From assembly GCA_030248215.1 (NCBI GenBank), contig JASANG010004128.1:372001-436000 (forward strand): a DNA stretch of 64,000 nt, in the 5' to 3' direction. Both the position numbers and the translations under genes were made by a program. The notes under the pieces were generated by a model that searched no databases, was not told where the DNA came from, and saw nothing but the letters and a program-made list of their open reading frames with translations. Source of the stretch: Enoplolaimus lenunculus (Eukaryota; Nematoda; Enoplea; Enoplida; Thoracostomopsidae). Within the stretch, counting starts at the first letter, position 1. Each line of letters opens with the position of its first letter. Below, in pieces: positions 12,666 to 24,800 of the stretch.

Positions 12666-13650
12666 AATTGTGGCTACACTCTTAGTTAACGGTTAATGCA
12701 TTTGGCGAATTCAAAATCTTTTTTATCGTTTTATTTTCGCTTCACTTCCGGCTCCGATCACGGTTTGATGTGCGGCAAAGTTTGTTGACCTCCGGTCTGC
12801 GGATCCTATCCATTTCGGTTTACGCATTGGGTTTTATAGACGCAGGAAGGATCATAACTTATTAATATTTTATTACTAAAAGTTTAACGCATTTCGGGAC
12901 AAATAGTACATCATTGCTTGACATGACAAGTTGTTTTCAATACAGAAATTAAATTTACTGTCAGAACAATTGAACAAAGGTATGTATCTGGTTAGATATC
13001 AGTAAATGGTAAAGTATCACACTTAACTTTTAGTTGTTAATAAACTATTGAATTACTTTGCACCTTCAAACGATGTGTTGATTTTATGGCAGCAAGCAGC
13101 GATACGTATCTCCCTATAATTCGGCGATATTTTAAAATCGTGTTTGGCAGGTGGTATAATGAAACCGGCGCAAAATATAATTATAGCTAACTGCCCACAG
13201 ACTGAAGGACTTGGAGGATGTGAGGCTTAGGCTTAAGCTTAGGTTTAGGTTTGAATTTGGCTTTAGCTTGTATGCCTAAAATCCGAATAAACTAAGTAAC
13301 AAATATTCTCCATACAGAGTTAAAAGTTTTGCACTTGTAGCTTTTAAGACTAAATTTTTCGTTCAACTTGCTTCGAAGCTTTTTAGTATTTTCATTTCTG
13401 TAAGCAAACGAGCAGCATCTTACGTGAAATTACTTTTTTTCACAGTTTAGTACTTTTCATAAGTTTTAATTTTGTCAACGAAAAACAGCCGCAGTCCTAA
13501 TCGTGAAAAATTTAACACAGTTGGACTCAGCTTCACAAAATGCGTTGAATTGTATATAATTAATTTGTATAACTTCTTAGCAAAAAACTTTGGGTCCAAA
13601 GGAAGGACCCTTGGATGGAACTCAAAGATAATAAACTGAAAATTTTTCGC
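12666..13650. other. Intergenic, mostly unremarkable
   Basis: Downstream of the tetraspan gene. The only recognisable item is a fragment of TTAGGC-like units at about 13206-13290 (TGAGGCTTAGGCTTAAGCTT) without clear element ends. Confidence 0.4.
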
Positions 13651-13921
13651 TTAACCCTTTTTCACATGAATATTTTCTATTTCCCTTGAGACCTACTTAT
13701 ATGCTGGGATTCGAACTCCAGTGACTGGAGTGGGAGGCGTATACCATCACCACTCAGCTATAGGAGCTTGACGCTCGAGCCCGAGGGGGCTCTTACGTCT
13801 TGTGGTGATTTAGTTCTATGTATACGTGTTGCAATTGTTAAACACGGTGCGACATATACTATTTAACGTATATACATTGCACTGAGTTGCCTACAGGCAA
13901 CTCAATGTGAGAAGGGGTTAA
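13651..13921 (-). mobile_element. TTAA-flanked (piggyBac-like) small element carrying a tRNA-like sequence, copy 1
   Basis: Left end TTAACCCTTTTTCACATG and right end complement TTAACCCCTTCTCACATT are inverted repeats flanked by TTAA, the piggyBac-type target. Inside, on the - strand at about 13702-13768, is a tRNA-like stretch with box A (TAGCTGAGTGG) and box B (AGTTCGAATCC). Acceptor-stem pairing is poor, so it is a relic rather than a working tRNA gene. The copy at 54011 is nearly identical. Confidence 0.65.
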
Positions 13922-14406
13922 GAATCAAATTTTTCAAAATTTCAAATTTGGTCATGGAATGACCAAGGGAGGTAAATGAAAATCTCAAATATACCACAGT
14001 TTTCAACATATTAGCTGATGCGAATTCTGTTTTCTGATTTGCTCAGTAATCGTTAAGTATGACCTGTTGGCTACCAAGCAGTTTGTTTTATACTAAAGTA
14101 ATTTGCCGGTACCAAAATAACAAATGAGAAAACGAACAGCTTTATTATAGTACATGATTCCACATTGTGCAAGCCCAAGTCGTAATTCCGCTTTGGTCTA
14201 GCCCAATTCGTATTTAGTCTGAATTACCTGCAAAAAATTCAAAGAATTGTTTTGATTTAACGCGGCAATTATGGGAAAAATTCTTCATAACCAGCAGGCA
14301 GGAAAGCCTCTGTGCACGTATCAATTGTTCAAGACTCCAGCACTTGGTGTTGCATAAATATCAGTCACTGGTCCTTCAGGTATCTTCAGCGATGAAGCGG
14401 GTTTGT

Positions 14407-14856
14407 TACTGTATTGACCCGAATAAGAGGGGAAGGGGTAATAAGAGGCTGGTCCCCATTTTGAGTCCGAATCAATTGGAGCCCGTATTCCTAATAAGAG
14501 TCCGTAAGCGGATAGAGTCCCTAAACCCTAATAAGAGTCCATAAATGTCAATTAACCCTAATTGTAGCGCATAAATGACTCCAGGAACAAATAATTTGAA
14601 TTCGAAACTTTAAAGCGTACTTAAATTTTGAAAGTGCATTCCTGAGTATAACCTTGTTATCGCTCAAGCTATTGACACAAGACAAATAAACGTTTAATTC
14701 AACGGATAATTGCAGTACCGGATATATATCAGTATCGAAGGGGAGCGGAGCGTGGGTTGAAAATAAATAACAGTCCGTAACCGAATAACAACGGGGGTAC
14801 CCTCTGGAGAGGCCAAATAAATATCAGTCCCCCCTCTTATTCGGGTCACTACAGTA
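14407..14856. mobile_element. TA-flanked small element with CTGTAGTGACCCGAATAAGA-type ends, copy 1
   Basis: The left CTGTATTGACCCGAATAAGA and the right end CTTATTCGGGTCACTACAG are inverted and sit between TA dinucleotides, as for Tc1/mariner-type MITEs. The interior has repeated AATAAGAGTCC units. A further damaged relative follows at about 14940-15135. Confidence 0.65.
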
Positions 14857-15479
14857 TAGTTGAAGATATATGAAGCTCATGCAGTTGCACTGATTCTTCA
14901 ACTGTAATACCAAGAACAATGGGTCTAATATTTATTTTGCCTTTTTAAAGTAATCCCTGTTACTCGGCAACGGACTGTTATTGAGGTATAATTTACACCA
15001 TGTTAACTGGACCCAACTTCCTTCTTTCTATGTTCTTTGTTTTGTGCAGAACTGGCTTATTTCAAAACATTTTGATTGGGGCATAAATTGGGTACCCTGA
15101 TTACAACCCTCTCTTATTCGGATCACAACAGTGTCACCAAAAATAAGTTGCGTCGTTCAAATTTGATCCGCGCGGCCCGCGCCTGTTGATGCGTTTACTC
15201 GCTAATTAAGAAGATTGACCATAGTATATTTTTTCAAGGATTAGTACTGTTTGCGAAAAATGCATCACCATACGACTACTCAATGCTACTCAGGATTGCA
15301 ATGGCTTCTTAAAATCCTGAAAGAACACATATGCAGGGCGCAAAGTATAACAACGGACGAAACTGTGTAATCGAAGCGAGTGAGAAACCAAATGCAATTT
15401 TAATAGCTAAATTGTATTAAAATAGGGATTTGATTGATTTTAGTATTTTCTTTCTAAACCTAATAAAAATAAAAATATT

Positions 15480-15842
15480 GTGTTAGTATTTTGTGCATTT
15501 CAAAAAATGTGACCGGAATTTAAAATACCAAAACCGGAAAACAAAAAATACTTTTTACCGAAAATTCATTTTTAACGCTATTTTTTGAATTTATACCACT
15601 TAGAATACCAAACTCTTGAAATAAATGCAGTATATAGAAAAGTATGATAAATCATGGAGTGTGGCACAAATTTAAAATATTGGCAATACATGTTCAGACA
15701 TTTTTAGAGAAATAATTTTGAATATATGCCAATTATTCTTAAACTTTCGAATGAGAAAAATTTTCAATACTTTAAATACCGGAAAATTTCGATGAAAAAA
15801 TATCTGACTTCCCTACCGGAACCGGAATTCCGGTTGCACCTT
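15480..15842. mobile_element. CCGGAA-rich hAT-type element, decayed copy
   Basis: Contains ACCGGAA motifs at the left and closes CCGGAATTCCGGTTGCACC, the same end as the well-preserved copy at 23708. Ends are worn and no duplication is evident. Confidence 0.45.
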
Positions 15843-16526
15843 GCTCACGAGGTTTTCTTCTCTACTTCTACCTATGTTGACTTTTTTTGTTGCGTACCGT
15901 TTATACGTTCAGGTTGTAAAACACTAAAACTAAAGGCGATATCTGTTTAAAATTCTGTTTGAAGCATTCATTATCGACATTTATATACACGCTAATACCA
16001 TTTAATAATTTCAGACTTTTAAATCATTTCTTAGTGAATTGTTGGGCTGATGCAAGTGGAGTTCGTTCTAAACTTTAATTAATATTCAATAAAATAATTT
16101 TACATTTTAGCCACAACTACAAGCAGTCGCTGCCGTGCTGAAACTTTTACGATGCATATGATCTCTCTGAGGCTCGCAAAGTGTTTTTCAACCATAAATT
16201 GGTGAAAAATATAACAAAGTTGCCACACGAATTTAAAAATGTTGCGCCTTCCGCACAATTGGTCAATCTTTGGATTCGCTACTGTCATTCCGTAGAGATA
16301 ATGTTTTACATGTAATGGCGGTTTTATTAAACTACGAGTTGACATATATTAAATGATTATTAGGTATATAATAATACCAGCAAACCATAACAATAATTCA
16401 AATAATGTGAATGTGTGGCTTTCACGGTTTATATAACACAATGGCTCAAATTATGTGTTGTACGGACACACAGTATAAACAAATACATATTATGTGTATG
16501 TTTATGCCAATGTTAGTCTTTGATTA
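15843..16526. other. Gene-free stretch with one weak exon-like segment
   Basis: At 16111-16161 an acceptor (ttacattttag) is followed by a 16-codon frame, PQLQAVAAVLKLLRCI, then a stop. It could be a terminal exon but has no partner. Nothing else was recognised. Confidence 0.3.
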
Positions 16527-16825
16527 TTGGACTCTGTAATGCTGCTGCACATATATAATTTTATGATAGGCATAATACATAATTTGCGCAACATGTATGT
16601 TTGTATTTATCTATTCACATCGCCATTTCATTGCACGTTTTATGTATATGTATATGTATTTATTATTCCACTAAATATTGGCCTCCGTAATGCTGCTGCA
16701 CATATATAATTTTATGATAGGCATAATATACATAATTTACCCTACATGTATGTATTTTATTCATATCGGTATTGCTTTGCACGTTTTGTGTACATGTATA
16801 TGTATTTATTGTTCCACTAAATATA
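16527..16825 (+). repeat. Tandem duplication of ~150 bp
   Basis: Two adjacent units, at about 16527-16678 and 16679-16825, share TAATGCTGCTGCACATATAT, the following ATGATAGGCATAATA, GCACGTTTT and ATATGTATTTATT. They differ at scattered sites. A shorter repeated motif (CAGCAGTTATTG ... TCATGTTGGG) lies further on at about 17200-17277. Confidence 0.6.
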
Positions 16826-18165
16826 ATAAAAGCCTTATATTGCATACATAAAGGAGAAATAATGGGGCAGCTGTATTATGTGAAAACGCAATAGTAATAT
16901 AGTTGTATACTATGTTTTGCACACTAGAATTAAGGCGTTGTTAATATATATTTATTTATATATATTTATATGTGTATTTATTTATTTTATTAATGCTATT
17001 CTGGTTTTTGACTATTATAATGCACATTATGCGTTATCATATATGTGCAAAAGGAGATATTTTATAGTATCATTTGTGTGTTGTGTGTATCGCAACGTGT
17101 TGTTTTGAGCATTATGCGCGCACAACGGTTTTATTGTGTAAGACGGCATACGATGTTTGTTGTTGGCGCTTCCAAGGGGACCCTTATTGGCTATCCCTCC
17201 CAGCAGTTATTGATAATCATGTTGGGCTGGACCGATATTGGTTATATTTCCAGCAGTTATTGCTAATCATGTTGGGTTAAAAACAAGACTGAAATCTTGT
17301 ATTTTAGATTTACTACTAAAATTGCGTTTGACTTCTGTTAGGAAGTGTTTTTTTATTTATGCATTGCGCGACCGCCCCAGTAAGAAATTCGGGGGGAACG
17401 CCACTGCTGTTGTTTATCGAATAATTATTAGTTTTTTTTCGGCTTGTGCGCCAGAGTTTCTTATAGTTAATACGTGAATGCAAAGTTTGCACTGTTGCAC
17501 ACTGCTTTTTATATTAATGTTTGCATTAAGATGCTCTTTCTGAAAGTACTTAAATATTTATGCAACGAAATTTACATTCTGTAACTTTGACAAATTTACG
17601 CAATTGCCCGTACGGCAGGGTTGAATTGTGGATCATACGAAAATATTGCATTGGGTTCCGCATAATTGGTTATTACCAAACCTGAAAAGTTAATAATAAA
17701 TCGGTCGAATGTAGTCGAACAATATTATTTAAAACTGCGTTTGGACAGTTTCTATCGTTTTACACGCCAGTTTTAGTGCTCAGTTAGAATTTGTTGTGTC
17801 CAATAAGCAGTGCATGAGTTCGAGCAGTACAATTACAGCCAGTTGTACAGATTACTCCCGTAAGCTTAGGCTTAGACTCAGACTTAGGTTTAGAAAACGC
17901 TTACCTAACGTTTTTCTAAGCCTAAGACTTGAACTGTGCTGGAAAAGTGTACAAGACACGATTATAAATTAAATGTGGCGGTTGGTACCGGTCCATTGGG
18001 TTTGTGGCTTGTCGAACAACATAACGTGGTTATATGACTGCGACTGGGCAGATTTTTCCCTATAAAAGTTTTAACCTTTTCAGGGCCGTGGTTAGGCGGT
18101 CCGCACCACAGTTTGAATTTTTGCACTTTGCCATTTATCTTGACGCCGAAAGTACCCTAAGTATA
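16826..18165. other. Gene-free stretch
   Basis: AT-rich, no exon recognised. TTAGGC-like units (GCTTAGGCTTAGACTCAGAC) at about 17858-17930 look like a fragment of the TTAGGC-carrying family. Confidence 0.4.
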
Positions 18166-18173
18166 GGTTTATC

Positions 18174-18350
18174 CAATGGCGGATCCATGGGGAGGACCAC
18201 CCCGGCCGTGCCCCCCCCAAAAGCATCTCGACAAAATTTATATAGCAATTTTGTGACAATAGTTCGTGGTTAGTGTATGGGTCAAAAGTAAGTTTATTAC
18301 CTTGTGAAATTTTGCCCCCCCCCCATTTTGAGATCTTGGATCCGCCACTG
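18174..18350. mobile_element. hAT-type MITE (CAATGGCGGATCC ... GGATCCGCCACTG), copy 1
   Basis: Inverted ends CAATGGCGGATCC and CAGTGGCGGATCC, with flanks GGTTTATC (18166-18173) and GGTTAATC (18351-18358) matching at 7 of 8 bases. The 8-bp duplication and CA(G/A)TGGCGG end are typical of hAT derivatives. It is nearly identical to the copy at 20604. Confidence 0.8.
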
Positions 18351-18954
18351 GGTTAATCCATTGTTGAATTCTCAATTACAAGTACCAAAACAGTGATAAA
18401 GCGCAGCAACAAGAATCCCAGGAGCGCTGGATAACGCAGTTTTGTTTTCTTAGTTGAATCGATATTTTAACCGAAATTTGGCAATTAATGGGTAGGCTAC
18501 GAGTTCTAGTGTTACGTACCGTTATGCACTGACGATGCTACCGCTACGCAAGCCATTAAGTTTGATGCTAAGAGCGTACCAAAACATTTGATTGGTTCAC
18601 CATTTCCTAATGAAAATGACCGTGTGCACAAGCCCAAGGTGTTCTCTCGAAAATCGCAAAATTACGCGTTTTGCGGTGTAGTTAACAGAATAATTGACAT
18701 CATTAACAAATGCATAATACGGAATTCAAGTGTAAAGTATATTCGCTCACGAATCACAAAATTGTTTTGCACTTTGCATTATTGCATGTTAAAAATGTCA
18801 TCCAAGCAGTCATTTTTCGGTGGAAACTGGCCCCCTGGACACCACGCCACCTCCTCCGATCGAGGTGTTTGGAATATCCGGTTCCTGTACAAAACTTGAC
18901 AATCCCGGTCGCATTATGACATATGCGTATAAAATATAGTTTTTGAAACGTTTT

Positions 18955-19131
18955 GGCCAGTGTAAAGAACTGAGGCGGAACAATATTATAAGCATATTCC
19001 TAAGCCTAAGCGTAACAATGAGCATATTCGCAAGCCTAAGCCTAAGCCAAGCAAAAAATTAGTCTCAAGCTTAAGCTTACTCTATTCTAGTCCCGTAGAT
19101 AAACGTTCCACCCCTGATGTTTATATGGGCC
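18955..19131. mobile_element. TTAGGC-carrying small DNA element, copy 3
   Basis: Begins GGCCAGTGTAAAGAACTGAG and ends GATGTTTATATGGGCC; the interior has CCTAAGCCTAAGCC and AAGCTTAAGCTTAC. Flanks AACGTTTT and AACGTTCT give an 8-bp duplication with one mismatch. Confidence 0.75.
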
Positions 19132-19539
19132 AACGTTCTAAACACAAACACGAAATTTTAGTTTTGATGGATTTTTAGGATGGGAGCGACAGCCACATCT
19201 GTTTCAGGTCTTGTCGACTGACGTTCCAGATTACCCTGTTCCGGGTGCCCGCTGACACGTAGCAATTTCAACTGGCCTAAGGTGGGATAGAATCTCGCTA
19301 TTGAACCGATACTATACCGGTAATTGGATACGGTTTTACCGATGATACCGATGCTTAAGTTGTACACTATGCCACAGGACTTGGAAATATTAAAAACGAA
19401 ATCAATTGAAGATTACCCCACGATATCAGTTGAACTTACTCCTTAGTTGCCATGTATAATCTCACTTTTAGTGTTGATTAACTCTTATATCCGAATAAAG
19501 TCGATTTTTCTCAGACTAAAAAACGCAGTAAAACGAGTC

Positions 19540-19900
19540 AAAAGCAACTATAAATGGAACCGACTCTATTAGTATCTGAAAGTGGAAAAACTATAGCCGT
19601 CCTAAGCGTCCGTAACATGAACAGCTGCACTGTAATACCAGTCTTTGATGCGACGCAGAGAATGAAATAGGTTTCAATATGTGACCCGCGACCCATCTGA
19701 ATCGTGTGTAGCACACCCACGATCATCGACCCATGACCCAAGTTATCAGTTAAAATTTTTAATCTACTGAGAAGAAACCAAACCACCTGATTTCCGGCAT
19801 TGGTCAAGCCTTTGACCCATAACCCACCATGGTTTACATTCCCTAAATTTTGACCTATGACCAACTGACCCCATTTCCAACTCAACGGAGGCGTTCTATT
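19540..19900. repeat. Short-period degenerate repeat of GACCCATGACC type
   Basis: The words GACCCATGACC, GACCCATAACCC, GACCTATGACCA and GACCCGCGACCC recur. This produces a 115-codon open frame on the - strand that has repetitive composition and is not convincing as a gene. Confidence 0.35.
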
Positions 19901-20317
19901 TTAGAACGCTTTAAAACTTTGAACAGAAAAAGTTACTCAAATGTTTCACGTCCACATTTCAATTGATTGGGAGATACGGGAAAATTAAAAAAGTTACGAC
20001 CATCCAACATGGGTCAAAAATTAACACATGAATTTAACTTTTAGATTTAAAAATATAACCTTAAAAGCTGAAATTTTTGGGCAGAGTATTAACTGTCAAA
20101 ATTCTTTATCGTTCTTCGAATTTAGTCCACCTGACGCTAAATTTGTTTAAAACTGTACTGTGAATAAGTGAAAGTCATAAGAAGACAGATTAATTTGATA
20201 GTACAATAAAAATACAGATATCAATTTATTGTTAGAAACATGCTTACTCCACGCTGCTGTTGTACTCATTTTACCTGTATAGACTATTTTTCTTTTATTG
20301 ATGTCTGGCTGTTAGGG

Positions 20318-20942
20318 CGCGTTCCGCCACCTCAAAGCCCCAAACTTTAAGGAATTCTTAGCAAGATGGACGCTGCCGCTTCCCCAAACTCCCACACCAA
20401 GCAATTTATTGTTGTAATAGCAAAACTTTGTGATGAAGTACTTTGACTTTTTGCTCTCATATAAAAACCGCTTGGTCATGATGATTAAGACCGCCACCGT
20501 CCCATGTTGGTTAAGATGACTTTGATGTTGCCGGAGGTTCAGCGAGACGCAACCTTTTTCAATGGAAACTTAAGTTATAAATTGAAACTTAGCTATATAG
20601 CGACAATGGCGGATCCATGGGGGGCCACCCCGGCCGTGCCTTCCCCCCCAACAACATCTCGACAAAAATTGTATACTTAGCAATTTTGTGACAATAGTTC
20701 GTGGTTTGTGTGTGGGTCAAAAGTAAGTTTATTACCTGTGAAATTTCCCCCCCCCCATTTTGAGATCCTGGATCCGCCACTGTATAGCGATCTGTATAAA
20801 ATCTAAAGGGAAAAGATTCATCCTGTTCTAAACCTAAGCAGAAACTGTACAAAAGCCAATTTCTGTATGATATTTTTAGTTGTATTTATGCAAACCTTTT
20901 TGAAATGAAATTTGATTTGTTTTGTACCGTATTCACACACAT
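20318..20942. repeat. Dispersed repeat, copy interrupted by a hAT-type MITE
   Basis: Paralogous to 6628-7010 on both sides of the insertion at 20604-20782, so the repeat was already in place when the MITE landed. Confidence 0.5.
20604..20782. mobile_element. hAT-type MITE, copy 2, perfect 8-bp duplication
   Basis: Ends CAATGGCGGATCCATGGGG and GGATCCGCCACTG. TATAGCGA is present on both sides (20596-20603 and 20783-20790). Contains GACAATAGTTCGTGGTT and a poly-C tract like copy 1. The close match between copies suggests recent activity. Confidence 0.85.
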
Positions 20943-21819
20943 AGACGTAGGTACAAATGTACGAGCCGCATAGGCGTAGGTAAAGGCTTAGGCAATGATT
21001 TAGGCCAAAGTTTGGCAAGCCGTTTCGGAAAACTACGTAAGCCTGTCAAGCCTAAGCGTGTAACTGAAAAATGTATATACAAGAGCCACACATTGTTCTT
21101 TCGCGATCTGGAATTGTTGCAAGTTCCGTTGTGCTATTGCGAATTTACCTTATAAAACATACATATTATTAACGTGTTTATTGTGAAAGCCATAAGCTGC
21201 ATATATACTTGAAAAGTGTAATGTTGGTCCTTGACTTGAATTATTTTCTGTGTTAGGAATTTATGCTTTATCGTTATTCCAAGCAGAATGTGAAACAATT
21301 TATATAGGTTATTGAACTCGGTCAATTTGTGAATTAGCCTAAAATTATATTTTCCGTTATTTAATGTTTGCTACTTGCTGGTCATGAAAATTTTTTTCCA
21401 AGACCGAAACACGCTTTAGGACTGTAGATTGGAGATTTCATGTGCCTAACAGCTGGTTGCTCACGCGTCGCACTCGTTCTCGAGCTCAGATCGTAACCAG
21501 GAAGGGAAGGGAGATGCCTGCCTTGGTTATTAATTATCTCGAAAACCATAAATCATACGGCCCTTGGATAATTAAAATCGGATTCCATTTTACTGGATGT
21601 CTTCTGTCCTAGTCATGTAGTCGTATTTGTTGTCGTAAAAATTCTAACTGCCAAACTCACAAAAATACGCTCACATTAACAATAATTGCCTGCAAATTAA
21701 GCTTAATCCCTAAGTCCCACATTCTCTCACTCGCACAGTCTGCTTGTCTTCCAGTGAAGAAAATATATGACATTAGGTTTAGTTTAGTGTTTAGTAAGCT
21801 AAAAACTAAAGCATATGTT
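20943..21819. other. Intergenic, upstream of the zinc-finger gene
   Basis: Contains a loose cluster of TTAGGC-like words at about 20975-21065 without element ends. No exon was recognised. Promoter elements cannot be assigned. Confidence 0.35.
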
Positions 21820-24800
21820 ATGGATAATTTAAGTGCGAATAGTAGTAATGGAGATTTATTGCGTGAAGTTGTAAAAGAATTGCGGATAATCAAAGGAGCT
21901 ATTTTGATGCTCACTAACCAGGTATGGCTAAATTTACATAAGCAGTGATTATGGAAGGTGGGGACAAAGTTTTAAACATTCCATATCAGAAAAATAAAAC
22001 GTGTCATTTTTTCAGTGTTCTAGTCGTCTAAAATATTGTCAGCGGAAAATCTGTCGTTTTACAAAAATGTTTTTACGTAACTTTTGTAGAAATGTTCACC
22101 TTTCGCCTGGGATGGTGATATGAAGAATCTAAGGGGGGCGCATGTAAAATTATTTCTATTATCATCAAAAAACCAAAGGTTGCGTCACAGTATTGTGAAG
22201 TTAGCCTAGTTTTTTCGCAGGGGAGAGTTTACAAACCAATTGACTACGCGCTGAAAATCAAACATAAAGCTTGTTTAGTTATGCGCGAAGCGTAATTTTT
22301 TTAATTTTTGTTGGAAAAATTATCGAAGCTTACAATTACAAATTAGGTAGAAAATAATTCGTCGGCTCGGACCATAATGGCGTCCATCGCCGCCCCCCTT
22401 ATCACCGCTCTTGCCTTTTACTACATCTGTGTACCTAAACCCTTACATATGAGGTATGATTAGAGTAAAACGAAACCGCGTTTAGGTTCTTTAATACTGA
22501 ATGCGACAAGTTGCCAGTTTTTGTATTGTAAGAATAGCTATAATACACAACATAATGATTTGCATCGTGAAAAAAGCTTTTTCTCTTGTACACTTGCACC
22601 CATAGATTTAGGCTTAGGTTTTCGAAGTGCTTACCTAGCTTAATCCTAAGTTTGGAGCTTAACCTAAGTGTAAGTCTTAACCTAAGCGTAGCCTCAGCCA
22701 ACTTTAATTGTGGGGAAGCGTACAACAGCCGATTAGGTATTCAGAAGAGAAAAGATCTTAAATTCTGTTGACAATTTGGGTTGTTAAATTTAAACATTTC
22801 CCTCTGTGTCTGATAAGCTTTATGGAACCTTCAACTTCTATTGCTAGAATAATCTTACTTTAAAAGTTTAATTTTCAAGAAGCGGCACTATTCACAGTGA
22901 CACTAGATCGTGCAGCATATTTCAGGTGCGTCAGTTAAACCAGAATCAACTGAGCAACAAACAGCAAGACACAGATCGTATGTTCGAACGTCTTATTCAG
23001 TCGTTGGTCGAAATGCCGCAGCAGTCACAGACAGACGAAACCAACTGGAACGAAGAAAAGTCTCCGCTCTCAGGGATTTCTCAGGTATAAAAGCATGTCA
23101 TATCACACCGACGTTGGGATTATCTAATGTGTGCTTCACTTGAAGTAATACTCTGAAAATTCGACCTGTTGTTTCCATGCCGGAACCTTTTTTAGTTTTT
23201 TGTCCAGACTTTTTGTGTAGATAGCGAAGTATGATAGCTTAAAATGTGGCAAATTTTATTATCTTTTGTGTTTAAGTATCAAATGTGAACTAGTATTTTT
23301 CTTAAAGAAGTGCCCCCTTGCCCACATGTAGCTGCGTTCCTGAGAAGCTTACATTGCTCAAGTCATAGGCCTGCGCAATGTTTAACCAGAAATGTTGAAA
23401 CTAATAACGCTTGTTTGCGTTTTGAGTAATTAGTGGAATTTGTATTATTATTCTATTTTCAGGAAACTAAATACGCAGTTCGTATTGACAATGATTCTTT
23501 AATGTTAGCAGAAAACAGCGAAATGTCCACGCTTGACGAATCTAATCATGAAAAGTCAAGGTAAAAGCAGACGGGTTAAACCAGTGACACTAGTTGTAGC
23601 GAAACCATTACCACAATCAACCTTTGTAGAGGGAATAATGGCTCTTGTATACTTTCTTCCCACAGGCTAAGGTTAAGGCTTAAGTGTAAGCTTAGCTATA
23701 TGAAAAGCAGGGTGCAACCGGAATTCCGGTTCTGGTTCCGGCATATTTTCACCTTCCGGTTCCGGTAAATTTTTACCGGATTTAAAAATTCCGGTGTTAT
23801 AATTTGGCCGTTTTCTTAACTTTGCTAATTTTTTAGAATCTTTTTTGAAAGCCACTTGTACTCCGAATATAAGCCATTGATGGTGGATTTCACTTCAGTC
23901 GATGATGAAGATCTAAAATACAACAAATAAAATAAATACCTATGTTCGACTAAGGTTATTTCACAAATAATAGAGAAAAAAATAAGATTAAAATGAAATT
24001 TTTGGTGAAATGCATTTTTCACTTTCCGGTTCCGGTTTCGGTAAAATTTTCAAATTCCGGTTCCGGTAAATTGTAATTCCGGTTGCACCCTGATGAAAAG
24101 ATGACATTGAAATTTTGTCGGTGACACAACCGCGAATTATTTTTACACTTAGTTCGTTTTCACTTTTGCCCTTGCAATGTTTAAAACTCTAATGCTTTAA
24201 TACCCGGTTAGATATTCTGTAAGAGAACTCGTTGAAAAAGCTTAGCAATATTGTTTGAAACCATATATACTTGCTCTTCCGTTACTTTGAAATCTTAAAA
24301 AAATATTTAACCAGTGGAAATTTTTCAAAAATTATTATAATGCTCACCTTTTTGCTATGTCTGATTATTCTCTGTTACTGTGATTGAAAGTACCTCAAAA
24401 TCTTGATGTGTACGTAACTTAAAGTAAATAACAATGGTTTGGTTTCTGAAACCCTACTTAAGTACGACTTCATGCTTAAGTATGTGCTAAATGTTTACTT
24501 AGCCAATTTACCGTTTCTAAAAGCGTACTTAAGTTAAGTAAATATTATGTCACTGACCAATTTGGATGTGTTACAGACTATCAGTTTAGGTGTTTTAACC
24601 TCAATCTTCATGGTTATGACACTAGTTTAATTCTGGTATTTATTTGTTTTTGTTCAAAAAAGTTAAGTATTTACTTATGTTGGCTACTTAAGTTATTCCT
24701 TAAGCATAATTTAAGTAAATACTTAAGTAAGATTTCGGAAATCCAGCCAATGTGTATTTTGGATTTAGTTGGCTTTGTTATTTATGCCAAATACACGAGA

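Noticed and set aside
13702-13768. A functional tRNA gene on the - strand
   Set aside because: Box A and box B are present but acceptor and anticodon stems do not pair convincingly, and the segment repeats inside a mobile element.
19538-19885. A 115-codon frame on the - strand
   Set aside because: It follows a degenerate GACCCATGACC repeat and has no domain or splice support.
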